In this document: in pieces, positions 22,642 through 30,514 of the stretch
How the letters are laid out: every line of letters starts with the position of its first letter
Numbering within the stretch: position 1 is the stretch's first letter
Assembly (NCBI GenBank): GCA_015490835.1
Contig: WFXA01000170.1
Coordinates: 1-35,878, forward strand
DNA length: 35,878 bases
Direction of reading: 5' to 3'
Origin: Flavobacteriaceae bacterium
GTDB taxonomy: Bacteria; Bacteroidota; Bacteroidia; Flavobacteriales; Flavobacteriaceae
Notes under the pieces: model-generated
Told to the model about the DNA's origin: nothing
The model's input: the letters and a program-made list of their open reading frames with translations, nothing else
Databases searched by the model: none
Made by a program: the position numbers and the translations under genes

Positions 22642-24450
22642 ATGTTGTCACTTATGTTTTTACTTATTAAAGAATACAAGAAAACAATTTTGTTTTCGCT
22701 TATGTCGTTTGTGGTGTTGTTAGGGGTTAGTTGTCAGAAAGAAGAAACCGAGTATATAGACACTACAGATAAAGATACCATTACCGCCAATTCGGTAATA
22801 ACAACCATTCTTGGTAGAACTGCCCAAAATGAAGGGTCTTGGGATGATATTATTGACGGTACATCTTGTGCCGCTATACAATATCCGCTAACGGTTATAG
22901 CCAATGGGCAGGAAGTAACATTACAGAGCATAGCAGACGTCCAACTTATTGTTGCCATCTTTGCGCAATTTCCTAATGATATAGACACGCTCGAAATTGT
23001 TTTTCCTATTACACTTATTATGTGGGATTATACAGAGGTTGAAGTAAACTCGCAAGAAGAACTCAATCAAATAATTGCAAATTGCATCTCAAATGGGCAA
23101 GGTGATAATGAGATTTCCTGCATTGGTTTTCAATACCCTATTACCATTTATACTTATAATTCGGCTCAAGAACAAACAGGAACCGTTGTAATAAATAGCG
23201 ATTTTGAATTGTTTCAGTTCATTCAAAATCTGGATGAAAATGATGTGTATAGCTTAGACTTTCCGGTAACGGTTATTTTAGATGACGGTTCTACACAAAC
23301 CGTAAATAACACACAAGAATTGCAAGATTTAATCGAATCTTGTGAAAACAATACCAATACCAATCCCGATCCAACACAATTTGAAACCGATTTAACTACC
23401 GGAGTTTGGTACGTAACCTATTATTTTGACGATTATGACGAAACAGATAATTATCAAGGTTACCAGTTTGTATTTAACACAAACGGAAATGCCACAGCAT
23501 CTAACGGAACATATACCGTGAATGGAAGTTGGGAATATAATTATGATGATAATATTCCCGAATTCGAATTGGATTTTGGTGATATTGTTCCGCTTGATGA
23601 ATTAGATGAAGATTGGGAAATAATTGAAGCATCTTCAGAGATTATAAAACTTAGAGACATATGTAGCGACGGTAGTGTAAACTATCTAACTTTTGAGCGT
23701 AATCCCAGTACGACAGGAAGTAATGAGGATTTAAACAATTTAATACAATACCTTACTACCGATTCTTGGTTTGTAAATTTAATGAATGATAGCGGAGAAC
23801 ATAAAACTTGCGATTTTGTAGCTTATGAATTTTATTTTGCCGGTAACGGAACAGCCCAAGCCGTTTCAACCTCAAATACCGTAACGGGTTTTTGGGCAGC
23901 TCAAATGAGTGACGGACAGTTAGAAGTTATTTTAAATTTTGATACAAGTGGAAGTAATGACTTTTTTGATAATCTAAATGACGATTGGGAGGTTTTGCTA
24001 TCTTCTAATACAGCTGTTAATCTCAGAGATGTGACTGGAGAAAGTGGCGAAACCGATTACTTAAATTTTAAAAGAAATCCCTATTCCGGTTGTGGTGGCG
24101 GAGGTACTACAGCAACAGATGTAGAAAATATAATACAAGACGGACAATGGTTTGTTGCAAGTTATCTGGATGAAGGTGATGACGAAACTTCAGATTATGC
24201 AGGATATACGATAACATTTAACAATGTAGGTTCTGTAACAGCAACCAACGGAACCAATACTAATTACGGAACTTGGTCTGTTACCGGAACTACCGGTTCA
24301 TTAGAACTATTACTTGATTTCGGTACAGACGAACCTTTTGAAGATATAAACGAAGATTGGGATATTATTGAAGCATTAACTAATAAAATTACGCTTCAAC
24401 ATATAAGTAGCGGAGGTGGAGTTTATGATCTTATTTTAGAAAAATTATAA
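22642..24450 (+). CDS. Large surface lipoprotein with three lipocalin-like repeats
   Basis: Up to 602 aa; the start may be M1 or M5, both giving a signal ending VVLLGVSC. CQKEE after the lipid cysteine fits the K-(D/E)2 type of Bacteroidetes surface-export signal. Residues about 60-245 hold repeated units (IQYPLTVIANGQEVTL; FQYPITIYTYNSAQEQ; LDFPVTVILDDGSTQT). Residues about 250-602 are three roughly 110-aa repeats, each with GxWxVxxYxD, 'GY.F.F...G..TA.NGT', 'DDWE(I/V)' and 'I.LRD'. These resemble lipocalin-like domains. The gene is divergent from the ECF sigma factor and shares a promoter motif with fecR, so it may be an accessory surface ligand-binding protein of that uptake system. The exact ligand is unknown. 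Confidence 0.75.
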   Translation: MLSLMFLLIKEYKKTILFSLMSFVVLLGVSCQKEETEYIDTTDKDTITANSVITTILGRTAQNEGSWDDIIDGTSCAAIQYPLTVIANGQEVTLQSIADVQLIVAIFAQFPNDIDTLEIVFPITLIMWDYTEVEVNSQEELNQIIANCISNGQGDNEISCIGFQYPITIYTYNSAQEQTGTVVINSDFELFQFIQNLDENDVYSLDFPVTVILDDGSTQTVNNTQELQDLIESCENNTNTNPDPTQFETDLTTGVWYVTYYFDDYDETDNYQGYQFVFNTNGNATASNGTYTVNGSWEYNYDDNIPEFELDFGDIVPLDELDEDWEIIEASSEIIKLRDICSDGSVNYLTFERNPSTTGSNEDLNNLIQYLTTDSWFVNLMNDSGEHKTCDFVAYEFYFAGNGTAQAVSTSNTVTGFWAAQMSDGQLEVILNFDTSGSNDFFDNLNDDWEVLLSSNTAVNLRDVTGESGETDYLNFKRNPYSGCGGGGTTATDVENIIQDGQWFVASYLDEGDDETSDYAGYTITFNNVGSVTATNGTNTNYGTWSVTGTTGSLELLLDFGTDEPFEDINEDWDIIEALTNKITLQHISSGGGVYDLILEKL

Positions 24451-24508
24451 CACTTTACAATATTTGAATTAATCTATAAAAATAAATTGTTTGGTTGTTA
24501 GTTGTTAT

Positions 24509-24599
24509 GAAAACCGGTGGTTTTAAAATATATAACCTCACAGCAAAGACCCATCAAAGGATGGAGAGCAAGTTTATAATAAAATAACTGCCGGTTTTC
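24509..24599 (+). other. Candidate structured RNA element or 26-codon ORF
   Basis: GAAAACCGG (24509-24517) pairs exactly with CCGGTTTTC (24591-24599). Inside are two smaller hairpins: GGTT...AACC (about 24519-24536) and CCATC-AAAG-GATGG (about 24551-24564), giving a three-way-junction shape. The same stretch also holds a 26-codon ORF starting at ATG 24507 and ending at 24587 (MKTGGFKIYNL...). It sits between two related lipoprotein genes. No known riboswitch class is recognised. Confidence 0.3.
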
Positions 24600-24633
24600 T
24601 TAAACTAAAAACATATTCCTAAAATTCTATATT

Positions 24634-25101
24634 ATGAAAAATTTCATCAAAAAAATAATATTGATTCTATTTCTAAGTGCTTCAATTTCTTGTTCTACTT
24701 CAAACGACAGTAATGATGATTCCTCTAGCAACAATTCTGCAGATACAACTCAAATAGAAAATGCAGCTCAATCCGGAACTTGGAGAATTACCTATTATTA
24801 TGATTCTGACCACGAAGAAACCAACAACTTTACAGGTTATAATTTTACGTTTAATTCAGACGGAAGTTTGATAGCTGAAAATGGAAATAGCACGGTTACC
24901 TGAACATGGTCTGTTACAAGTAGCTCGAGTTCTTCATCAAGTGATGATAACCATTTTAATATCTTTTTTGCCGCTCCACCAAATTTTGAAAAACTTTCAG
25001 ACTATTGGGAAATAGTAAATAGTTCATCTAATAAAATCGAATTAAGAGATGTTAGTGACGGTAATGGTGGCACAAATTTTCTAATGTTCACGAAAAATTA
25101 A
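24634..25101 (+). pseudogene. Single-domain lipoprotein interrupted by one in-frame TGA
   Basis: The ORF track shows 89 aa with a lipoprotein signal (ILFLSASISC) and half of one domain as in the 602-aa protein: QSGTWRITYYYDSDHEETNNFTGYNFTFNSDGS. It stops at TGA 24901-24903. The same frame continues without interruption to TAA 25101 as TWSVTSSSS ... YWEIVNSSSNKIELRDVSDGNGG, matching the rest of the domain (TWSVTG ... DWDIIEALTNKITLQHIS). The neighbour has GTWSV where this has stop-TWSV, so a single GGA to TGA change explains it. The intact product would be 155 aa. The rest of the frame is preserved, so the lesion looks recent, or the stop is read through or an error. Confidence 0.85.
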
Positions 25102-25188
25102 ACAGTCTATATATCTATCCCCAATTTAAAAATCATCTTGATATTTTTTCAGGGTGGTTTTTTCAATATTAGAGGAGGGCTTTTTATA

Positions 25189-25202
25189 AGTAACTTGTTA
25201 CT
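25189..25202. repeat. Inverted repeat AGTAACTTGTTACT
   Basis: A 6-bp arm, 2-bp spacer inverted repeat about 50 bp upstream of the DUF2490 gene. It could be an operator for the four-gene operon; there is only one copy in the window. Confidence 0.3.
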
Positions 25203-25249
25203 GATATAGAAAACGAATCGGAAATAGTTAAATCCAAAATACAACAGAT

Positions 25250-26014
25250 TTGAAAAAAAGTTTTATCCTTTTACTTTTGTGTATCTTCTCACAAAGCATT
25301 CTAGCGCAAGATTTGCCCTCTAAATTTTTAAATTTTTATAGTTATAATTTTGATTATAAGATTAATAAAAAAGTAAAATTAAAAGCAGGTAACCTTTTTA
25401 GTATTGATGCAAAAACTTATAAAATGAATTTCACTCAGTTTAAATTGGGAGCAACGCTAAGATGGAACAAAAAACTATCTTCCGATTTTTATTACAAACC
25501 AATGCTTTTTAAAGGAGCTACAAAAGATATTTGGTATCATAGATTAAGTGCAAACCTCACTCATAGAAGCAAATTATTTAGGTTGCCCTTAAAAAACACA
25601 ATTACCACCGAAGTTTTTTCACCAAGCCCACGAAAACACAAATATCGTTTTATTTATACTGCAAAACTATCATTTAAAAACAAAGTATTACCCCTACGGG
25701 CTACGCCCTATATAAAATACCAATTGTATTACTATTTAGGTGGTACAAAAGTAAATTATTATGACACTACAGGAACTCAACTATTGGCTACTAATTCGCC
25801 AGACGGATTTCATCGGTACCGGTTAGGAACAGGAGTGCGTTTTAGACCTGTAAAGAAATTTTATGTTACCCTTTATTATATCTGGCAAGAAGAGTTTAAT
25901 ATGAAATCTTCAAAAAACAGAGAACTAAATATCCCAAATCAAAGTCAAACCCGAATAATTAATCCGTTTAACGATTACCAAGTGGTAGGATTAAGTTTTA
26001 GTTATTCTATTTAA
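25250..26014 (+). CDS. DUF2490-family outer-membrane protein
   Basis: 254 aa with a TTG start followed by a good signal peptide (KKSFILLLLCIFSQSILAQ); no in-frame ATG lies upstream nearby. The mature protein is strand-rich with alternating aromatic and basic residues (FTQFKLGATLRWNKKLSSDFYYKPML; YRLGTGVRFRPVKKFYVTLYYIWQEEFN) and ends in a barrel-like strand YQVVGLSFSYSI. This is the pattern of DUF2490, predicted small outer-membrane beta-barrels of unknown function. It appears to lead an operon with the P-loop NTPase (42-bp gap), ABC protein and lipoprotein, so it may be the outer-membrane part of that set. Confidence 0.75.
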   Translation: MKKSFILLLLCIFSQSILAQDLPSKFLNFYSYNFDYKINKKVKLKAGNLFSIDAKTYKMNFTQFKLGATLRWNKKLSSDFYYKPMLFKGATKDIWYHRLSANLTHRSKLFRLPLKNTITTEVFSPSPRKHKYRFIYTAKLSFKNKVLPLRATPYIKYQLYYYLGGTKVNYYDTTGTQLLATNSPDGFHRYRLGTGVRFRPVKKFYVTLYYIWQEEFNMKSSKNRELNIPNQSQTRIINPFNDYQVVGLSFSYSI

Positions 26015-26055
26015 TAACATATTATTGAATTAAAAACCCCTAAAACCATCGAACT

Positions 26056-27093
26056 ATGAAAATTAAAAGAACCATTATTTGCAAGGGATTATCCAACTAT
26101 AAACTAAATAAAAAAATAAGCAAAGTGTATACACCCAAAGCCGGTGATTTAGCTGTCTTTAAAGTATTGGAGTTAGGAAAACACACATCTCTTCAAGGCG
26201 AAAACGGAAACAACCTATATATTTTTCCGGGTGACTATATTATGGCAGCCTTTGGAAACCGATATGCAACCGATCAGTTTGAAGGTTATGTGCCTAAAGA
26301 ATACCATAAAGAATACCACGTATTAGGAAAAGGAGGAGCTATAGGTGTTTTAGCATCTATGCACGCCAAACTCGAAGAAAAAGGAACAACCAATCTTCAA
26401 TTAGTTGGATATGTAGTTGATGAAAACGATAAAGATAAAATTATTAACACAAAATATTTAAATAAAGAAAAAATTAAATTCAATCCTAATAAAAAGCGTC
26501 CTTACCAAATTATTTTATCGTTAGGTTCTGCTATGGATAGTGGAAAAACCACTACGGCAGCATTTTTATCTAGAGGGTTGCAAGCAGCAAAAAAGAAAGT
26601 AGCCTATATTAAACTTACAGGAACGGTTTACACAAAAGACCGCCACTTGGTTAGAGATTGTGGTGCAAATTTAGCTATCGATTTTTCTACCTATGGTTTT
26701 CCATCTACGTACTTGTGTACAAGACAAGAAATGCTGGACTTACATGAAACGCTTCTCACGCAAGCAGAAAAAATAAATCCCGATTACGTTATTATTGAAA
26801 TTGCAGACGGGTTATTACAACGCGAAACAGCCATGCTTTTAAAAAACGCTAAGTTTATGTCGCAAATAAATGGAGTTATTTTTTCGGCAGCCGATAGTTT
26901 GGGAATCCTTTCCGGTATACAATTACTCAAGCAACAAGGTATTCAACCCCTTGCTGTAAGTGGTTTGTTTACTGCGAGCCCATTATTAATAAATGAAGTA
27001 GAAGGGGCTGTTAATTACCCGATATTAACTTTAGAAAAATTGGCAGAACCAAGTGTTTTAGCTATATTAGAAAAAAAAGTTAAAGCTGCATGA
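26056..27093 (+). CDS. P-loop NTPase, DUF1611/dethiobiotin-synthetase-like C-terminal domain
   Basis: 345 aa, soluble. Residues about 1-145 are a strand-rich domain (AGDLAVFKVLELGKHTSLQGENGNNLYIFPGDYIMAAFGNRYATDQFEG). Residues about 150-330 are a P-loop domain with GSAMDSGKTTTA (G157 to T166) and VIIEIADGLLQRET at the Walker B position. This resembles the SIMIBI-type NTPases of DUF1611 and BioD. A DUF1611 protein (DgcN) has been reported to acetylate D-glutamate, but this protein's N-terminal domain looks different, so I do not transfer that function. Its last codon overlaps the ABC gene (ATGA), indicating tight coupling with a transporter-like partner. Confidence 0.7.
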   Translation: MKIKRTIICKGLSNYKLNKKISKVYTPKAGDLAVFKVLELGKHTSLQGENGNNLYIFPGDYIMAAFGNRYATDQFEGYVPKEYHKEYHVLGKGGAIGVLASMHAKLEEKGTTNLQLVGYVVDENDKDKIINTKYLNKEKIKFNPNKKRPYQIILSLGSAMDSGKTTTAAFLSRGLQAAKKKVAYIKLTGTVYTKDRHLVRDCGANLAIDFSTYGFPSTYLCTRQEMLDLHETLLTQAEKINPDYVIIEIADGLLQRETAMLLKNAKFMSQINGVIFSAADSLGILSGIQLLKQQGIQPLAVSGLFTASPLLINEVEGAVNYPILTLEKLAEPSVLAILEKKVKAA

Positions 27094-28784
27094 AGAGTAT
27101 CCAAAAACAAAAATGGGAATTAATTAAATGGTTTCTAAGCAAGCACAAAATACTATTTGTGTTTACCATTGCTTACGGAATTTTAGCAAACCTGTTTGTA
27201 ATACTTATTCCGGTAAGCTTAGGAAAGTTTTTCGATTTTTTATTTGGTTATCAATCTCATCGAGCAGCTTATTTAGATAAACTTCCGTTTTCGTTTTGGG
27301 ACACCATGCCTCATTATTTGTGGTTTTTAACAGTACTTATTTTATTGCGATTTATATTTCAATTTTTACAACGTTATTATACGGCTGTTTTAGGCGAAAA
27401 ATTTGTAAAAAAACTGCGCGAAAAACTTTTTGTACAACAACTTAAAATTCACACAGAGGTATATGATGATAGAGGCACAGGGAGGTATTTGCTTAGGCAT
27501 AGTGGTGATTTAAAAAGTATTCAAAACTATTTAACAAGAGGAATTATACGTTTTGCTACCGATGTAATTTTATTACTTATGGCAGTTCTGTTTTTATTAA
27601 GTATAAATACCACTGTTTTTTTAGTCATTACATTAGGTTTTGTTTTTACGGTGATTGTGGTTTACTTTTTAAATAAAACGCTCTTTAAAACTTCTGTAAA
27701 AAGGCGAAATACTCGCTCCGGATTACTCTCTTTTGTAAGTCGACAGTTGCAAACTACAAAAGCAATTAAAGCCTTTAACAAAGAAGCAACCGAAATTGGA
27801 AAATACAACAAAAGATCTTTAAAACTATACCAATCTAGTGTTGCGTTTCAAAAAATATACAACTTAATATACACACTTATACCCGCTCTTTTATATGGCA
27901 TATTGGTTATCGTTTTGTTTTTTGTATACGAAATAAAATTGCAAGAAAAAAAGTTGTTTAATGCTGGCGAAATGTTAGGATTTATATTACTTTTTATAAC
28001 AATTTTACCAATTTTTAGGCGTGTAATACGAGTTGCAACCGTTTGGGAATTGGGCAACATTTCGTTCGGAAAATTAATAAATGTATTTCACCTTCCTACC
28101 GAAATACCGATACAGTCCAAAAAACCTTTTGTATTCAAAAAAGGAGAACTAGTTTTTAAAAATGTCTCGTTTTCTTATAAAGAGGAACAACACTTGTTTA
28201 AAAACTTGAATTTTAAAGTTAAACACAATTCCATAAATCAAATTAAATTAAGCAATGGTCAAGGAAAAACTACGCTAGTAAAACTTTTAGCCGGTTTGTA
28301 TTTACCAAATAAAGGTGAAATTTTTTACGATAACCAACCCATATCACAATTAGATATAAAATCGCTACGAAAAAAAGTAACCTTTGTTTCTGATGAATTT
28401 TCATTAATTGGAAAAACCGTTTTTGAGGTTATTTCGTACAGTCGAAGTAAAGAAAAACGTGTAAAAGCCCAACAAATCATCGATTTTTTTCAAAATAATA
28501 TTCCTTCTTCAATGAAGCTCTCTTTAGACGATAAAGTAAAAGAAAGAGGTTTAAACCTGTCTAAATCACAAAAGAAAATGCTTTTGTACGCTAGAGCTGC
28601 ACTATCTAATAAACCTATTGTTGTAATTGAAGAGCCCATTCGTAATTTAGAAAAAAATACCAAAAAAAATATTCTAACGTGGTTATCGGAAGTAAAAAAT
28701 AAAAAAACAATCGTCTTTTTGTGTTACACTTGGCGCGAACCCATTGTAAAAATAGATCACGTTATTTCAATTCCAAAACAATAA
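27090..28784 (+). CDS. ABC half-transporter with degenerate nucleotide-binding domain
   Basis: 564 aa. Residues 1-320 are an exporter-type membrane domain with about six helices (ILFVFTIAYGILANLFVILIPVSLG; VILLLMAVLFLLSI; LLYGILVIVLFFVYE). Residues about 345-564 are an ABC domain with eroded motifs. Walker A reads LSNGQGKTT (L387 where the first glycine belongs; K393 kept). The Q-loop reads VSDEFSL instead of VxQ. The signature is LSKSQ (490-494) instead of LSGGQ. Walker B is VVIEEP with E514 in place of the metal-binding Asp. The D-loop is IRNLE and no clear switch histidine follows (CYTWRE). It may bind ATP but hydrolyse it poorly or not at all. It is translationally coupled to the P-loop NTPase upstream (ATGA overlap), which might supply activity. 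Confidence 0.85.
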   Translation: MKSIQKQKWELIKWFLSKHKILFVFTIAYGILANLFVILIPVSLGKFFDFLFGYQSHRAAYLDKLPFSFWDTMPHYLWFLTVLILLRFIFQFLQRYYTAVLGEKFVKKLREKLFVQQLKIHTEVYDDRGTGRYLLRHSGDLKSIQNYLTRGIIRFATDVILLLMAVLFLLSINTTVFLVITLGFVFTVIVVYFLNKTLFKTSVKRRNTRSGLLSFVSRQLQTTKAIKAFNKEATEIGKYNKRSLKLYQSSVAFQKIYNLIYTLIPALLYGILVIVLFFVYEIKLQEKKLFNAGEMLGFILLFITILPIFRRVIRVATVWELGNISFGKLINVFHLPTEIPIQSKKPFVFKKGELVFKNVSFSYKEEQHLFKNLNFKVKHNSINQIKLSNGQGKTTLVKLLAGLYLPNKGEIFYDNQPISQLDIKSLRKKVTFVSDEFSLIGKTVFEVISYSRSKEKRVKAQQIIDFFQNNIPSSMKLSLDDKVKERGLNLSKSQKKMLLYARAALSNKPIVVIEEPIRNLEKNTKKNILTWLSEVKNKKTIVFLCYTWREPIVKIDHVISIPKQ

Positions 28785-28795
28785 ATTTTGCACTT

Positions 28796-30058
28796 ATGAA
28801 ACGTCTTAAATTTCAATTTTTAACTCTCATTCTTTTACTTATAACGCTTTTTGCTTCTTGCGAAAAAGATACGGTTATTCTTACCGGATTACTTCCTACT
28901 TACACAATTGAAGATGTAACGGTGCAAGGACAAAATCTTAAAAAAATCACAGGAAGTATTAACGAGTCTATTACTTTAAGCAATAGCAATTCCTATTTGT
29001 TAAGCGGAATTGTATTTGTAGAGGATACACTAACCATAGAACCCGGAACGATTATTTATGCAGAAACAAACCTCTTAACAGCACTTATAATTAACCGAAA
29101 AGCACGTATAGAAGCAACCGGAACAGCAACAGCTCCTGTTGTTTTTACTTCGGTAAACGAAATTCAAGGAAACGGACAAAGCGGCGATTGGGGAGGTATT
29201 CATATTAACGGTCAAGCATCTTTAAATACAAGAAGTACAGCTCTGGCAGATATTATTGGTAAGTACGGAAGAACCGATAACTTAGTAAACGACGAAGATA
29301 ATTCCGGTGTAATGAAATACCTTCGAGTAGAGTTTGCAGGCAAAGATATAAATGGTTCTGCAGGCGCTTTCAATTTAAACGCAGTAGGAAGCGAAACTCA
29401 AATTGAATATCTACAAACCTATAAATCTAACGGACAAGGAATACGTTTTAGAGGAGGAAAAGCCCGATTAAAATATGCTTTAGCAACACAAACCATTGGT
29501 AAAGGATATCGTTGGGATGCCGGCTGGCGTGGATATGGTCAATTTTGGATAGCAAACTATACCCAAGCCGTTCAAGACACCTTAACTGCTATTGAAGGAC
29601 GAAGCGGTGCACCTAACGACCCGCCCGTTTCGGCTCCCATACTCTCTAATATTACTATTGTAGGAATGGGAAACACCGGTGCGGATCCGCAAGTAAGAGG
29701 TATTCGGTTTAGAGATTCTACCTTGGGAAAGGTGTATAACTCCATTATCACTCAATGCCGTCGTGCAGTAAGAGCAGATTATTCGCAGTCTACTATTGAT
29801 GCAGGAACCTTAGTTTTTGCCAATAATAATTTATTTTACAATCAACCCGATTATTATGTGGGTGCTTCAGGCGATACTTCAGTTTTTGGATTACCACAAT
29901 ATAACAATACTTCTAATGTGGTGTCTATGAATGGCTATATCGGAACCGATACAGGTGGAACTTTTTCTATACAAACTATCGATAGTTGGTTTCATACGGT
30001 AAACTATAAAGGGGCAGTACCTTCGGGAAACAATTGGACACAGGGCTGGACGAGGTGA
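28796..30058 (+). CDS. Lipoprotein with predicted right-handed beta-helix
   Basis: 420 aa from the ATG at 28796. The track's earlier start (28721) lies inside the ABC gene and would bury the signal peptide. Signal MKRLKFQFLTLILLLITLFASC with CEKDT after it fits a lipidated, possibly surface-exported protein. The body has the repeating turns of a beta-helix: GIVFVEDTLTIEPGTIIYAE, LIINRKARIEATGTATAPVVFTS, GDWGGIHINGQASL, MKYLRVEFAGKD, IEYLQTYKSNGQGIRFRGG, SNITIVGMGNTG. Related Bacteroidetes proteins are often mislabelled 'multidrug transporter'; nothing here suggests transport by itself. It lies 11 bp after the ABC gene and is probably the operon's last gene. Confidence 0.8.
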   Translation: MKRLKFQFLTLILLLITLFASCEKDTVILTGLLPTYTIEDVTVQGQNLKKITGSINESITLSNSNSYLLSGIVFVEDTLTIEPGTIIYAETNLLTALIINRKARIEATGTATAPVVFTSVNEIQGNGQSGDWGGIHINGQASLNTRSTALADIIGKYGRTDNLVNDEDNSGVMKYLRVEFAGKDINGSAGAFNLNAVGSETQIEYLQTYKSNGQGIRFRGGKARLKYALATQTIGKGYRWDAGWRGYGQFWIANYTQAVQDTLTAIEGRSGAPNDPPVSAPILSNITIVGMGNTGADPQVRGIRFRDSTLGKVYNSIITQCRRAVRADYSQSTIDAGTLVFANNNLFYNQPDYYVGASGDTSVFGLPQYNNTSNVVSMNGYIGTDTGGTFSIQTIDSWFHTVNYKGAVPSGNNWTQGWTR

Positions 30059-30100
30059 ATTAATAGATTTGTTATAAGTTACTTAAAACCAAATAAAAAA

Positions 30101-30505
30101 CTAATTATTTAAAATACGCTTTAGTACTATTTCAAATTCGGTTCTGTTTTTAGATTTTTTTAAGATCTTTTTTATCACCAAACTATCCAGTTCAACAGAG
30201 AGAACCGCTGTGAGCATTTCTCTTTTGCTTGCATGATAATTTTTGTTTTGTAATAATTCTTCTGCAAGTTGGGCAATATTGTTAAATTGTTCTTTTGTGA
30301 TGGGAACGACTGCATTTTTTCCACCGTTATACACACCCGAAGAACTGTTTTTTGCAGCTATTGGGTTGTATTTTATCTCTGTTGGGGTTATGGAATATGA
30401 GTTATTATTTTGGTCCAAGTAAAAATACATGTCGGCTGGTTTGTAGTTTGTAGATTGGCATCCGGTTAGTAGTAAAGGAAGTAGTAAAAAGTATATAAAT
30501 TTCAT
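30101..30505 (-). CDS. Small lipoprotein of unknown function
   Basis: 134 aa. Signal MKFIYFLLLPLLLTGC has a good lipobox (LTGC). The mature part has a strand region (DMYFYLDQNNNSYSITPTEIKYNPI) and a helical C-terminus (EQFNNIAQLAEELLQNKNY; LDSLVIKKILKKSKNRTEFEIVLKRIL). I do not recognise the family. It starts 10 bp after the E1 stop codon on the same strand, so it is probably cotranscribed with the dehydrogenase gene, although a functional link is not apparent. It is convergent with the beta-helix lipoprotein, with a 42-bp gap. Confidence 0.65.
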   Translation of the reverse strand: MKFIYFLLLPLLLTGCQSTNYKPADMYFYLDQNNNSYSITPTEIKYNPIAAKNSSSGVYNGGKNAVVPITKEQFNNIAQLAEELLQNKNYHASKREMLTAVLSVELDSLVIKKILKKSKNRTEFEIVLKRILNN

Positions 30506-30514
30506 AGTTGTAGA

